64,000 nt of DNA from Microbacterium maritypicum MF109 (GCF_000455825.1 NZ_ATAO01000112.1:1-64000); one strand, 5' to 3'; numbered from the stretch's first letter, positions 8,450-17,673 are shown. Numbers and translations are program-made. Notes: generated by a model not told the origin, from the letters alone.

Positions 8450-11247
8450 GCGGTCACCTCGGTGCAATCTGCGGTACTCCGGCGAGGAGCACGCGTGTCG
8501 AGAGTCTGGGGGTCGGGCCATCCGGCCTCGGCGAGGACGGCCCGTGCCGAGTCGGCATCGGAGGCGGTGGCGAACACCGCGAGCGTGCGGGAGGCCGCGG
8601 CATCGCGCAGCATGGCCGTCGCCTGGTCGCGCTGGCCACCTGCCAGGCGGTCGAGTCCGTCGATCACGACGATCTGCGACTTCCCACGGAGCGCTTCGGA
8701 GAGGTCGCCGAGTGCGGCATCCGCGTCGTCGACCAGCACGCAGCCGACGTGCGCGCGCACCCAGGCCGCACGACCGGGGAGCAGGTGTCCCGCGACGCGG
8801 AGCTTCCCGTCCGTCGGCACGAGGCGTCCGGCGACCGTGAGGGCCAGGGCCCGACGAGCCCGCAGATCGCCGCCCGTCGCGATGACCGCACCGCCCTCGG
8901 CGATGCGCATCGACAGGCCCTCGACGAGCGGCGCATCTGCGCTGATCTCGAGGTCGTCGGCCGCGACGACCGATCCGTCGCCGGGCCAGGCGGCCAGGTG
9001 GCGTTCGCGTTCGACCGCCTCGCCTTCGACGTCGACGCGGGGGAGGATCTTCTCCAGCCAACGCGGGAGCTCCCAGGCACGCTCGCCCAGGATCGCCATG
9101 AGGGCGGGGATCAGCGTCATGCGCACCAGGAAGGCGTCGAATGCGATACCGGCGGCGAGGCCGAGTGCGATCGGTTTGAGCGAGGAGTCGCCCTCGGGGA
9201 CGAACGCGACGAAGACCGCGAACATGATGAGCCCGGCCGCGGTGACGACCTTCGCCGAGCCGGTGAAGCCGCTGCGCACGGCCCGGAGCGCGGCGGCCCG
9301 CCGGGTGGCACGGTTCGGGCTCGTCGCGTCCTTGTCATGCACGAAGTCCTCGCGCATGCGGGAGACCAGGAACACCTGGTAGTCCATCGCGAGACCGAAC
9401 AGCACGCCCATCAGGATGATCGGCATGAAGCTGATGATCGGCCCGACCTTGGCGACGTGCAACAGATCGGCGAACCAGCCCCACTCGAACACCGCCCCCA
9501 CCACGCCGAAGGCGGCGACGATCGACAGCAGGTAGCCCACGGCGGCGGTGATCGGCACCCAGAGCGAGCGGAACACGATGGTCAGCAGGATCAGCGAGAG
9601 GCCGATCACGAAGATGCCGAACGGCAGGAGCGCGTTCCCGAGCTGGTCGGAGATGTCGATGCCGACGGCTGTGAACCCGGTGACCTTGAGGTCGATGCCG
9701 AACTCGTCGAGCCATTCGTCGTGATGGCTGCGCAGCTCGCGCACGAGATCGGCGGTCGCCGGGTCGTCGGGGGCGGTCTCCGGGATGATCTGCACGATAC
9801 CGGTGTCGGCCGTCTCGTTCGGCGTCGCGAGGGCGACCTCCTTGACGCCGGGGACCTTCGCCACGGCGTCGCCGAGATCTTCCATCAGGGTGAGCGGATC
9901 GGTGGAGGTGACGATCGTGCCGGTGAGGATCAGTGGACCGTTGAAGCCGGGGCCGAACTGCTCCCCGACGAGGTCGTAGTTCTGGCGGGCCTCGGAGTCC
10001 TTCGGGAGCACACCGGCATTCGGCAGCGCGAGGTCGAGGCTCAGCGCGGGAACGGCCACGATCCCGAGTCCCAGGACGACGGCGAGAGAAACCAGCACGG
10101 GGTGCTTCATGACGCCGCCGACCCAGCGGGCGCTGCCCTTCACCGGGGCGACGACGTCCTTCGGCTCCTCCGACGCGTCGGAGGCGGTGCTCTTCTTCGC
10201 CTTCGACGCCTTGACCTTCTTCGGGCGGCCGACGACCCTGCCCTTCATGAAGCCGAGCAGAGCCGGGGTGAGGGTCACGGCGATCGCCACGGCGACGGCG
10301 ACCGCGGCGGAGGCGGCGATGCCCATCGTGGTCAGGAACGGGATACCCGCGAAGCCGAGGCCGATCAGCGCGATGAGCACAGTGACGCCCGCGAACACGA
10401 CAGCGGAGCCTGCGGTTCCGACGGCGCGCGAGGCGGACTCCTCCGGGTCCACGCCCGCGCGCACCTGATCCTGATGTCGAGCCATGATGAACAGCGCGTA
10501 GTCGATGCCGACCGCGAGCCCGAGCATGAGCGCCAGCAGCGGGGTGGTCGAGGAGACGGTCGCGAACGCGGTCGCGGTGAAGATGCCGGCCATCGAGATG
10601 CCGACGCCGAGGATCGCGGTGAGCAGGGGGAGGCCCGCCACCACGAATGAGCGGAACGTGACGATCAGCACGAGCAGGGCGATGAGCAGTCCGACCGCTT
10701 CGGTGAGGGTGACGCCGGGGATGGAGATCGCGAAGAGGTCGCCGCCGAGGGAGGTCTGCGAGCCCGCGGGGAGCTCGGCGTCGAGGTCGCTCACGACCGA
10801 ACGCAGCGCATCCTTCGTCTCGTCCGAGACGTCGGTGGACTCGCCGTCGAACTGCACGCGCACGATGGCGGCGGTGTCGTCGTCGTTGATCATGCCCTTG
10901 ACCATCTCGTCGTACGGCGAGGTGGCCGCGAGAACACCGTCGAGGTCGCTCAGCTCGTCGACCGCGCCCTCGATGTCGTCCCGGTACTCGTCATCCGTGA
11001 TCTTGTCGCCGTCGGCCGCGACCACGATGAACTGCGCGTTCGTGCCGCTCACCTGCGGGAACGAGCGGGAGAGCTGCTCGAGCCCCGCCTGCGACTCCGT
11101 ACCGGGGATGGAGAACGTGTTGTCGGTTCCCGCGCCCAGCACGAGCGCTCCGGCGCCGGCGATGCCGAGCGCGAGCAGCCAGGACACGAGGACCCGCCAC
11201 GGGTGCCGGAAGGACCAGCGTCCGAGCGAGGACAGGAGTGTGGACAC
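8446..11247 (-). CDS. MMPL/RND exporter with a C-terminal ABC-ATPase-like domain
   Basis: This 933 aa inner-membrane exporter has the RND/MMPL layout: helix 1 near residues 15-35, an extracytoplasmic domain, five helices, a cytoplasmic Lys/Ser linker (about 355-385), then the same pattern repeated. The last ~200 residues are unusual. They look like an ABC nucleotide-binding domain (glsmriaeGGAV start, LVPTDGKLRVAG strand pair, Walker-B-like IVVIDGLDRL). The P-loop, however, is replaced by ATGGDLRARRAL, so nucleotide binding is doubtful. The GTG start at 11247 has a GGAGGAA site. The open frame upstream would run through the operators. It is divergent from the TetR gene and coupled to the YhgE/Pip gene. 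Confidence 0.85.
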   Translation of the reverse strand: MSTLLSSLGRWSFRHPWRVLVSWLLALGIAGAGALVLGAGTDNTFSIPGTESQAGLEQLSRSFPQVSGTNAQFIVVAADGDKITDDEYRDDIEGAVDELSDLDGVLAATSPYDEMVKGMINDDDTAAIVRVQFDGESTDVSDETKDALRSVVSDLDAELPAGSQTSLGGDLFAISIPGVTLTEAVGLLIALLVLIVTFRSFVVAGLPLLTAILGVGISMAGIFTATAFATVSSTTPLLALMLGLAVGIDYALFIMARHQDQVRAGVDPEESASRAVGTAGSAVVFAGVTVLIALIGLGFAGIPFLTTMGIAASAAVAVAVAIAVTLTPALLGFMKGRVVGRPKKVKASKAKKSTASDASEEPKDVVAPVKGSARWVGGVMKHPVLVSLAVVLGLGIVAVPALSLDLALPNAGVLPKDSEARQNYDLVGEQFGPGFNGPLILTGTIVTSTDPLTLMEDLGDAVAKVPGVKEVALATPNETADTGIVQIIPETAPDDPATADLVRELRSHHDEWLDEFGIDLKVTGFTAVGIDISDQLGNALLPFGIFVIGLSLILLTIVFRSLWVPITAAVGYLLSIVAAFGVVGAVFEWGWFADLLHVAKVGPIISFMPIILMGVLFGLAMDYQVFLVSRMREDFVHDKDATSPNRATRRAAALRAVRSGFTGSAKVVTAAGLIMFAVFVAFVPEGDSSLKPIALGLAAGIAFDAFLVRMTLIPALMAILGERAWELPRWLEKILPRVDVEGEAVERERHLAAWPGDGSVVAADDLEISADAPLVEGLSMRIAEGGAVIATGGDLRARRALALTVAGRLVPTDGKLRVAGHLLPGRAAWVRAHVGCVLVDDADAALGDLSEALRGKSQIVVIDGLDRLAGGQRDQATAMLRDAAASRTLAVFATASDADSARAVLAEAGWPDPQTLDTRAPRRSTADCTEVTA

Positions 11248-11271
11248 GCGTTCCTCCGAGGGGTGCGGGGT

Positions 11272-11289
11272 GGATACACAGGTGTATCC
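11272..11289. promoter_or_regulatory. TetR-type operator palindrome 1
   Basis: GGATACAC and GTGTATCC are perfect 8-base arms around AG, upstream of the MMPL start and the divergent TetR gene. Confidence 0.7.
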
Positions 11290-11290
11290 A

Positions 11291-11304
11291 ATACATAGAT
11301 GTAT
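11291..11304. promoter_or_regulatory. TetR-type operator palindrome 2
   Basis: ATACAT and ATGTAT flank AG, with the same half-site as palindrome 1 (TACAY-AG-RTGTA). The centres are 17 bp apart, a spacing that suits two repressor dimers on nearby faces of the helix. Confidence 0.65.
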
Positions 11305-11378
11305 CGTAAGGTGACCCGCCCGGCCAAGCCTGTGTGCGGGGTGTGAATCATGCGAGAGTGAAGGGTCAGGAGGTTTCG

Positions 11379-12002
11379 ATGTCGACACCCGCAACCCGCA
11401 GCCGCGAGAACACGCGAGCCCGCCTGCTCGAGGCGGCGGCGCAGGTCTTCGCCGAAGTCGGGCTCGATGGAGCGTCGGTGGAGGCCGTCTGCGAGCGTGC
11501 CGGTTTCACCCGCGGTGCGTTCTACTCGAACTTCGAGTCCAAGGACGAGCTGTTTCTCATGCTCGCCGCCAGCGTCTCCGAGGTGCGCGTGAACGCGGTG
11601 CGCACCCGCGTGGAGGAGCTGACGGCCGCCGGTGCCCTGGTCGAGGGGTGCGATCCGATCGACCTCGTGCAGCAGATCATGGAGCTCGGCGGAGACGATC
11701 GTCTCGGTGTCATGCTGCTCAGCGAGATCCGTATCCGTGCACTGCGCGACGCGAGGTTCGGCGAGGCCTACCTCACGCAGGAGCGCGAGATGGTCTCGAG
11801 CATCGCGCAGATCGTCGACGACATCGTCACCGCCGGCCTGCTGCGCCTTCGCCTGCCGGCCGAGACGGCTGCCCGCATGCTCATGATCATCTGGGAGGGC
11901 ATGACCGTGCGCGGCGCCATGGCGGGCCAGGATGACGCCCAGCTGCGGCACTCCGGTGGCGAAGAGCTCGGTCGTCTGGTGCAGCTGCTCATCGAGCAGT
12001 AG
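11379..12002 (+). CDS. TetR-family transcriptional repressor
   Basis: This 207 aa regulator has the canonical N-terminal helix-turn-helix (ARLLEAAAQVFAE then GFTRGAFYSNF, residues about 10-55) and an all-helical ligand-binding domain. The ATG at 11379 follows AGGAGG with 6 nt spacing. The frame is open to 11334 but nothing supports that start. It is divergent from the MMPL gene across two palindromes of the same half-site, so repression of the exporter operon and of itself is the natural reading. The ligand is unknown. Confidence 0.9.
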   Translation: MSTPATRSRENTRARLLEAAAQVFAEVGLDGASVEAVCERAGFTRGAFYSNFESKDELFLMLAASVSEVRVNAVRTRVEELTAAGALVEGCDPIDLVQQIMELGGDDRLGVMLLSEIRIRALRDARFGEAYLTQEREMVSSIAQIVDDIVTAGLLRLRLPAETAARMLMIIWEGMTVRGAMAGQDDAQLRHSGGEELGRLVQLLIEQ

Positions 12003-12044
12003 TCCGCAGGTTCGCCGGGGTGGAGGTGGAGGGGTCCACCCCGC

Positions 12045-13028
12045 TCAGCGCGCGCTGTTCGAGAGCTCGTAGTGGCAGCGGGCGAGTCGGGCGAACCACC
12101 ACTCGCGACGCTCGTCCGAGGCGGCGAGACGGTTGAGGGACTCGGCATCGGGCGTCACGCGGCGGACCGGGATCGTGCCGTCGACGGGACGCAGGTCCGC
12201 CACGTCGTCGAGGAAGAGCGACGCCGTGCCGAGCCCGCAGTCGTAGTCGAGCGACGGGAGCGCGGCAGCGAGTGCGGCCCCCTGTGACAGGCCGACCGCC
12301 GTGTCCAGCGCACTGGAGACCACGACGGGCAACCCCGCGGCGGTGACGATCTGCAGGGCGTGGGTGATGCCGCCCAGCGGCTGGGCCTTGATCACGAGCA
12401 GATCCGCAGCAGAGGCACGTGCGACCGCGAGCGGGTCGGTCGACTTGCGCACGCTCTCGTCGGCCGCCACCGGGATGCCCATGTACTTCACGCGCCGGCG
12501 CAGTTCCGCCAGCTCCGGCACCGTCGCGCACGGCTGTTCCACGTACTCCAGGTCGTATTCGCCGAGCGCGTGCACCGCGTGCTCGGCCTCGTCGACGTTC
12601 CACGCGCCGTTCGCGTCGACGCGGACGCGTCCCTCCGGCCCCATGACCTCCCGCACGGCGCGCACTCGCGCCACGTCGTCGGCCAGGGTCTGGCCCGGTT
12701 CGGCGACCTTGACCTTGGCCGTGCGGCATCCGGGGAACCGTGCCAGCAGCTCGGGCACGCGCGCCGCATCGATCGCCGGCACCGTGGCGTTCACGCCGAC
12801 CCGGTCGCGCAGCGGCTCCGGCTGCGCACGCCACGCATAGTCGATCGCGGCGGCGAGCCACGTCGCCGCCTCCGCATCCTCGTACTCCACGAACGGGGAG
12901 AACTCCGCCCACCCTTCCGGCCCCTCGAAGAGCAGGGCCTCCCGCACGTCCACGCCACGGAAGCGGCTGTGCATCGGGAGGGCGACGACCCTGGCCGAGT
13001 CGAGCAGGTCTGCGAGTGGCGGGATCAT
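12045..13028 (-). CDS. menC: o-Succinylbenzoate synthase
   Basis: MenC dehydrates SHCHC to o-succinylbenzoate in menaquinone synthesis and belongs to the enolase superfamily. The 327 aa protein shows the acid/base Lys in KVKVAEPG, metal ligands in RVDANGAWN, VEQPC and AADES, and the second Lys in IKAQPLGG. The ATG at 13028 was chosen over an upstream in-frame Met at 13067 because it matches the family N terminus. menB and menE lie 2.5 kb away on the other strand. menD and menF are not in the window. Confidence 0.9.
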   Translation of the reverse strand: MIPPLADLLDSARVVALPMHSRFRGVDVREALLFEGPEGWAEFSPFVEYEDAEAATWLAAAIDYAWRAQPEPLRDRVGVNATVPAIDAARVPELLARFPGCRTAKVKVAEPGQTLADDVARVRAVREVMGPEGRVRVDANGAWNVDEAEHAVHALGEYDLEYVEQPCATVPELAELRRRVKYMGIPVAADESVRKSTDPLAVARASAADLLVIKAQPLGGITHALQIVTAAGLPVVVSSALDTAVGLSQGAALAAALPSLDYDCGLGTASLFLDDVADLRPVDGTIPVRRVTPDAESLNRLAASDERREWWFARLARCHYELSNSAR

Positions 13029-13068
13029 GTGCCCATTCTGTCCCCGCGGAGTCTCTGAGCGCCGCACG

Positions 13069-14088
13069 TCAGGCCAGGTGTTTCTGCAACTCGCCCATCC
13101 GCTCGGTGGGGGCGAACCCGAGCAGGGTGTTGACGGCGAGCATGTGGGCGTTCGACTCGGCGTTGTAGGTGTAGACCGCCCGTGCCTGCGGCGCCGCGTG
13201 CTGCAGCAGGCGGAGATTGGCGATCTTCACCGCGGTGCCGAGGCGGTGGCCGCGATCCGAGCGACGTACGAGTGTTCCCCACTGGTAGGCGTTGCCGTCG
13301 TCCCCCGACACGACCAGCTGGGTGTAGGCGACCGCCTCGCCCTGTGGGTCGAGGGCGATCGTGCCGATCGACAGACGGTTCTGCCGGATGAGGAGGTCCT
13401 CGTGCTCGCGGATGCTCTCCACATCGGGCTTCGCGGGTTCGATGTCGAGATCGCCGCTGGGCGCTTCGGTGTCGATCGAGGCATCGAGGATCGCCCAGCC
13501 TTCGACGACATCATCCGGTACCGGCCCGACCCAGCTGCGGATCGTGTAGCCCTGGATCGCGGCGGCGATGTCGGCGTCGATGCCGTCGAGCACTGTCGGC
13601 GCGACAGGAAGTGCGAGCCTGTTCTGCACATCGCCGAGCGCGAGCGCGTAGCCGTGTCGACGAGCGAACTCCCGGCCAGGGTCGCCGGAACCGTCGGAGC
13701 CGAGCTCGTACCGCCACGAGGTGTCGCCCTGCGCGGTGGTGCGTCCGGCGGCCGCGGCTTCGCTTTCGAGGAACGCGAGGGCGGCGGACCCGACTCCGCG
13801 CCGTCGGTGCGCGAGGGGCACATCGATGTCGACGTAGGCGACGTGCGTGTTGTCCTTCAGTGGGAGGGTGAGGCCCGCGGCACCCACGACGAGGCCGTCG
13901 TCGTGCAGCAGGAAGGCGCGCCGCTCGTTGACCCGTGACTCCTGCTGCAGCTCGCTGCGGGTCTCCTCCCGGGACCAGACGGGGATGTCGTCCCCGCGGT
14001 CTGCGCGCTCGGCGGACGCATAGGCGTCCCACCAGGCATCCACCGCAGCGGCGTCGAACGGGTCGATGCGCGTGATCTCGAGCGTCAT
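13069..14088 (-). CDS. GNAT acetyltransferase with tandem domains
   Basis: This 339 aa protein has two GNAT-like halves, as in mycothiol-synthase-related enzymes. The N-terminal half holds HRRRGVGSAAL (about residues 96-106), a clear acetyl-CoA pyrophosphate loop. The C-terminal half holds SDRGHRLGTAVK with the same role. The acceptor substrate is not known. The ATG at 14088 sits 6 nt after a TACCGT box on the minus strand and also has a weak GGAG. It neighbours menC but has no evident link to menaquinone. Confidence 0.8.
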   Translation of the reverse strand: MTLEITRIDPFDAAAVDAWWDAYASAERADRGDDIPVWSREETRSELQQESRVNERRAFLLHDDGLVVGAAGLTLPLKDNTHVAYVDIDVPLAHRRRGVGSAALAFLESEAAAAGRTTAQGDTSWRYELGSDGSGDPGREFARRHGYALALGDVQNRLALPVAPTVLDGIDADIAAAIQGYTIRSWVGPVPDDVVEGWAILDASIDTEAPSGDLDIEPAKPDVESIREHEDLLIRQNRLSIGTIALDPQGEAVAYTQLVVSGDDGNAYQWGTLVRRSDRGHRLGTAVKIANLRLLQHAAPQARAVYTYNAESNAHMLAVNTLLGFAPTERMGELQKHLA

Positions 14089-14094
14089 GTCTCC

Positions 14095-14100
14095 ACGGTA
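14095..14100 (-). promoter_or_regulatory. -10 box for the GNAT gene
   Basis: TACCGT on the minus strand ends 6 nt before the ATG at 14088. Confidence 0.4.
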
Positions 14101-14170
14101 CTTTCCCGCCTCGACACTCTCCCGTCTCGATGCTCTCTCGTCTCGCCTTGGATCGCGCATAAATGTGTGA

Positions 14171-14200
14171 TTGACAATGGTGTGTGACGCACAGTAATGT
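14171..14200 (+). promoter_or_regulatory. Promoter of the PadR gene (leaderless)
   Basis: A consensus -35 TTGACA (14171-14176), an 18 nt spacer and -10 TAATGT (14195-14200) end 7 nt before the ATG at 14208. Confidence 0.7.
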
Positions 14201-14207
14201 GATCGTC

Positions 14208-14540
14208 ATGAACGAGACGCTCGACACGCACCTGCAGGAACTGCGGCGCGGCACCGTGGTGCTCGCCTGCCTGCAGCTGCTGCGCACGCCGGGGTACGGC
14301 TATTCGCTGCTCGAGCAGCTCGAGCAGCGCGGCTTCGCTACCGACGCGAACACCCTCTATCCGCTGCTCCGCCGCCTGGAGAAGCAGGAGTACCTCACGA
14401 GCGAGTGGAACACCGACGAGGCGCGGCCCCGCAAGTTCTACCGCACCTCCGACGCCGGCATCCGCCTCGCCGACACCCTCACCGACGAATGGCGATCACT
14501 CACCATCGCGATCGCGTCCCTCACCGCAGAGGAGAACTGA
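14208..14540 (+). CDS. PadR-family transcriptional regulator
   Basis: This 110 aa winged-helix regulator of the PadR type has conserved GYGYSLLEQL, NTLYPLLRRLE and WNTDEARPRKFYR segments. The ATG at 14208 is chosen because the consensus promoter leaves no room for the upstream in-frame start at 14184. The next gene starts 1 nt after the stop and encodes a HAAS-domain membrane protein. PadR/HAAS pairs form small autoregulated envelope-stress modules, and the inducer here is unknown. Confidence 0.9.
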   Translation: MNETLDTHLQELRRGTVVLACLQLLRTPGYGYSLLEQLEQRGFATDANTLYPLLRRLEKQEYLTSEWNTDEARPRKFYRTSDAGIRLADTLTDEWRSLTIAIASLTAEEN

Positions 14541-14541
14541 C

Positions 14542-15546
14542 ATGACCACGACGTTCACACTCACCGAGCGCTACATCAGCGCGACGATCCGCAGTCTGCG
14601 CCCCGACGCCCAAGCCGACGTCCGCGCTGAGCTCGAGGCCTCCATCGCCGACGCGATCGAGGCCAGGGTCGAGCAGGGGGAAGCGCCGGAGTCGGCAGAG
14701 CGCGCAGTGCTCACCGAACTCGGCGACCCGGGAATCCTGGCCGCAGGCTACGCGGATCGCCCGCTCTACCTCATCGGGCCGCGCTTCTACTTGACCTGGT
14801 GGCGGCTGCTCAAGCTGCTGCTGATGATCGTTCCCGTCTGCGTTCTGGGCGGCGTCGCGCTGGGACAGACCATCTCCAACGCCCCCGTCGGGGAGATCAT
14901 CTCGACCTCGATCCTCGCGACCGGTGGTGCGATCCTGCACATCTGCTTCTGGACCACGCTCGTGTTCGTCATCCTCGAGCGCTCGAACAGCACGACCGCG
15001 ATCGAGAAGTGGGATCTGGATCAGCTGCCGGAGCCGACAGAGAAGGGAGTGGGGCGGAGTGAGCTGATCGCCTCGCTCGTCTTCCTCGGCATCGCGATCG
15101 GTGCTCTCCTCTGGGATCGCTTCCGTGGTTTCGTCCACGTCGACGGCGGGGCGTTGCCGATCTTGAATCCGCAGTTGTGGCCGTGGGGGATCGGCGTCCT
15201 GTTACTGCTCATCGTCGCGGAGGCGGTGTTCGCCGTCGTCCTCTACCGCAGGGGACGCTGGAGCACCGGACTGGCCGTGGTGAACACGGTGCTCGCCGTC
15301 GCGTTCCTCGCCTGGGTTCTCGTCCTGCTGCTGACCGGTGACCTGGTGAATCCGGAGTTCCTCGCGCAGATCACCGCAGCAGGCGGGGAGGAGTTCGCGT
15401 CAGGGCAGGCGGAGTCGGCCGACGAAGGCGGGGTGTTCCGCATCCTCGCCGTCCTGTTGGGGTTCGGCATCGCGGTGGGCGTCGGTTGGGACATCGTCGA
15501 CGGCTGGATGAAGACCTGGCGGGCGCGGCGTGGGCGCGAGGAATAG
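14542..15546 (+). CDS. HAAS/permease-prefix domain membrane protein
   Basis: This 334 aa protein has an N-terminal cytoplasmic HAAS-type (permease prefix) domain of about 75 residues (TERYISATIRSLRP to LGDPGILAAGYADRP). Seven or so hydrophobic helices follow. Such proteins are usually encoded beside a PadR regulator, as here, and may transmit a membrane signal to it. No enzymatic motif is visible. The 3' end (stop 15544-15546) overlaps the -10 box of menB. Confidence 0.75.
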   Translation: MTTTFTLTERYISATIRSLRPDAQADVRAELEASIADAIEARVEQGEAPESAERAVLTELGDPGILAAGYADRPLYLIGPRFYLTWWRLLKLLLMIVPVCVLGGVALGQTISNAPVGEIISTSILATGGAILHICFWTTLVFVILERSNSTTAIEKWDLDQLPEPTEKGVGRSELIASLVFLGIAIGALLWDRFRGFVHVDGGALPILNPQLWPWGIGVLLLLIVAEAVFAVVLYRRGRWSTGLAVVNTVLAVAFLAWVLVLLLTGDLVNPEFLAQITAAGGEEFASGQAESADEGGVFRILAVLLGFGIAVGVGWDIVDGWMKTWRARRGREE

Positions 15547-15549
15547 GCT
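15544..15549 (+). promoter_or_regulatory. -10 box for menB (leaderless)
   Basis: TAGGCT ends 7 nt before the GTG at 15557 and overlaps the stop codon of the preceding gene. Confidence 0.5.
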
Positions 15550-15556
15550 GGATGCC

Positions 15557-16477
15557 GTGACCACCGCCTTCGTCTCCGATCTGTTCGACCCGGCCGAATG
15601 GGTGCTCGCGCCCGGGGCGGAGGACTACACCGACATCACCGCTCACGTCTCGCGAGACGGCGGTGTCGCACGCATCGCGTTCAACCGGCCGGAGGTGCGC
15701 AACGCCTTCCGTCCGCACACCGTCGACGAGCTCTATCGCGCACTCGACATCGCCCGGCAGGATGCGCGCATCGGCGCGGTGCTGCTCACGGGAAACGGAC
15801 CGAGCCCGAAGGACGGCGGCTGGGCGTTCTGCTCCGGCGGCGACCAGCGCATCCGCGGTCGTGACGGGTACAAGTACTCCGACGCGGAGACGGCGATCGT
15901 CGACGGGGCGAGCCGCGCAGCGGTCGGCCGCCTGCACATCCTCGAAGTGCAGCGCCTCATCCGCTTCATGCCCAAGGTCGTCATCGCGGTGGTACCGGGA
16001 TGGGCTGCCGGTGGCGGACATTCCCTGCACGTGGTGTGCGATCTCACCATCGCCTCGGCCGAAGAGGCGCGCTTCAAGCAGACCGATGCGGATGTCGGCA
16101 GCTTCGACGCCGGCTACGGCTCGGCGTACATGGCCCGTCAGACCGGTCAGAAGTTCGCCCGTGAGGTGTTCTTCCTCGCCGAGGAGTACTCGGCGCAGCG
16201 TGCCTACGAGATGGGCGCCGTGAACCGGGTGGTGCCGCATGCCGAGCTCGAGCGCGAGGCGCTGAAGATGGCGCGCACCGTACTCACGAAATCTCCCACG
16301 GCGATCCGCATGTTGAAGTTCGCCTTCAACGCGGTCGACGACGGATTGGTCGGCCAGCAGGTCTTCGCGGGGGAGGCCACCCGCCTCGCCTACGGCACCG
16401 ACGAAGCCGTCGAGGGCCGCGACTCGTTCCTCGAGAAGCGCGACCCGGACTGGTCGTCCTTCCCCTGGCACTACTGA
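15557..16477 (+). CDS. menB: 1,4-Dihydroxy-2-naphthoyl-CoA synthase
   Basis: MenB closes the second ring of menaquinone from o-succinylbenzoyl-CoA. The 306 aa crotonase-fold protein shows NRPEVRNAFRP, CSGGDQRIRG, the oxyanion-hole segment GWAAGGGHSLHVVCD and the MenB-specific DVGSFDAGYGSAYMAR. The GTG at 15557 was preferred over the ATG at 15530 because of the -10 box position. menE follows after 28 nt. Confidence 0.94.
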   Translation: MTTAFVSDLFDPAEWVLAPGAEDYTDITAHVSRDGGVARIAFNRPEVRNAFRPHTVDELYRALDIARQDARIGAVLLTGNGPSPKDGGWAFCSGGDQRIRGRDGYKYSDAETAIVDGASRAAVGRLHILEVQRLIRFMPKVVIAVVPGWAAGGGHSLHVVCDLTIASAEEARFKQTDADVGSFDAGYGSAYMARQTGQKFAREVFFLAEEYSAQRAYEMGAVNRVVPHAELEREALKMARTVLTKSPTAIRMLKFAFNAVDDGLVGQQVFAGEATRLAYGTDEAVEGRDSFLEKRDPDWSSFPWHY

Positions 16478-16505
16478 CCAGGGCAGCCCAGAGTCGGAGA
16501 CGCGC

Positions 16506-17660
16506 ATGACCGCCCTGATCCCCACGGATGCCGAAGATCCGGTTCGCCTGCGAGAGGCCCTGCAGCGCGCGCTCGACGGCGGTCCGGCGCTGGGGCTCGG
16601 GATGGTGACCGGCGCCCCGGAGGACGTGGCGGACGGCCTCGCCGCCGTGATCGCGACCTCGGGGTCGAGTGGGGTGCCGAAGCGGGTCGCGCTCAGCGGG
16701 GAGGCCCTGCGGGCGAGCGCCGAGGCCACGGCCGCGCGGATCGGGAGCGGTCGCTGGCTGCTCGCCCTTCCCGCCGGCTACGTGGCGGGACTGCAGGTGC
16801 TGGTCCGCTCGATCCTCGCGGACACGCAGCCCGCGCGGATCGAGGGCCGCTTCTCGCCGACATCGTTCGCCGAGGCGACCCTCGAGATGCTGCGGCCATC
16901 GCCAGGGGCCGGGGTCCCGGAGCTGTTCACGTCGCTCGTCCCGGCGCAGGTCGCGACTCTGCTCGACGCCGCGGACGACACCGCCGTCCGTGCCGCATTG
17001 ACGGCCTACCGGGCGATCCTGGTGGGCGGGCAATCGCTCCCCGAACCGTTGCGCGAGCGTGCCGCCGATCTGGGGGTGCGTCTGGTGCGCACCTACGGTT
17101 CGACCGAGACCAGCGGCGGCTGCGTCTACGACGGCGTTCCTCTCGACACGGTCGGCGTGCGCACGGTCGACGGCGAGCTGCGTATCGCGGGCCCCATGCT
17201 CGCCGAGGGATACCTCGGTGACGGATCGCTGACCGCGCGTACGTTCGTGCGCGACGAGCACGGCATCCGCTGGTACCGGACCGGGGATCTCGGTCTCGTC
17301 GAAGACGGTGTCGTCCGGGTGCACGGCCGTGCCGACAACGTGATCGTGTCCGGAGGGATCAACATCTCGCTCGATCGTGTCGAGCGGGTCGTCCGCCGGA
17401 TCGCGGGGCTGCACGAGGCGGTGGTGGTCGGCGTGGAGGACGAGCGCTGGGGCGAGGCGTCCGTGATCGTCGCGGCCCGGGGCGAGGTGCTGCGTCGCAG
17501 CGAGTCGGAGCAGCTCGCGCAGGCGCGCGACGCGGTCGAGGACGAACTCGGCAAGCATGCCCGACCGGCTCGTCTGATCATGGTGGACGAGATCGAGGTG
17601 CTGTCCTCCGGCAAACCCGACCGCGAGGCCATCCGCCGCATGGTCGCGCAGCTGCACTGA
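16506..17660 (+). CDS. menE: o-Succinylbenzoate-CoA ligase
   Basis: MenE activates o-succinylbenzoate with ATP and CoA, supplying the MenB substrate. The 384 aa adenylate-forming enzyme has the P-loop-like ATSGSSGVPKRV (about residues 55-66), a YGSTETSGG motif, a YRTGDLG hinge and the catalytic Lys in SSGKPDREA near the C terminus. It is shorter than many ANL enzymes but normal for actinobacterial MenE. It forms one unit with menB. Confidence 0.92.
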   Translation: MTALIPTDAEDPVRLREALQRALDGGPALGLGMVTGAPEDVADGLAAVIATSGSSGVPKRVALSGEALRASAEATAARIGSGRWLLALPAGYVAGLQVLVRSILADTQPARIEGRFSPTSFAEATLEMLRPSPGAGVPELFTSLVPAQVATLLDAADDTAVRAALTAYRAILVGGQSLPEPLRERAADLGVRLVRTYGSTETSGGCVYDGVPLDTVGVRTVDGELRIAGPMLAEGYLGDGSLTARTFVRDEHGIRWYRTGDLGLVEDGVVRVHGRADNVIVSGGINISLDRVERVVRRIAGLHEAVVVGVEDERWGEASVIVAARGEVLRRSESEQLAQARDAVEDELGKHARPARLIMVDEIEVLSSGKPDREAIRRMVAQLH

Positions 17661-17673
17661 GGGCGGGCTCTGC

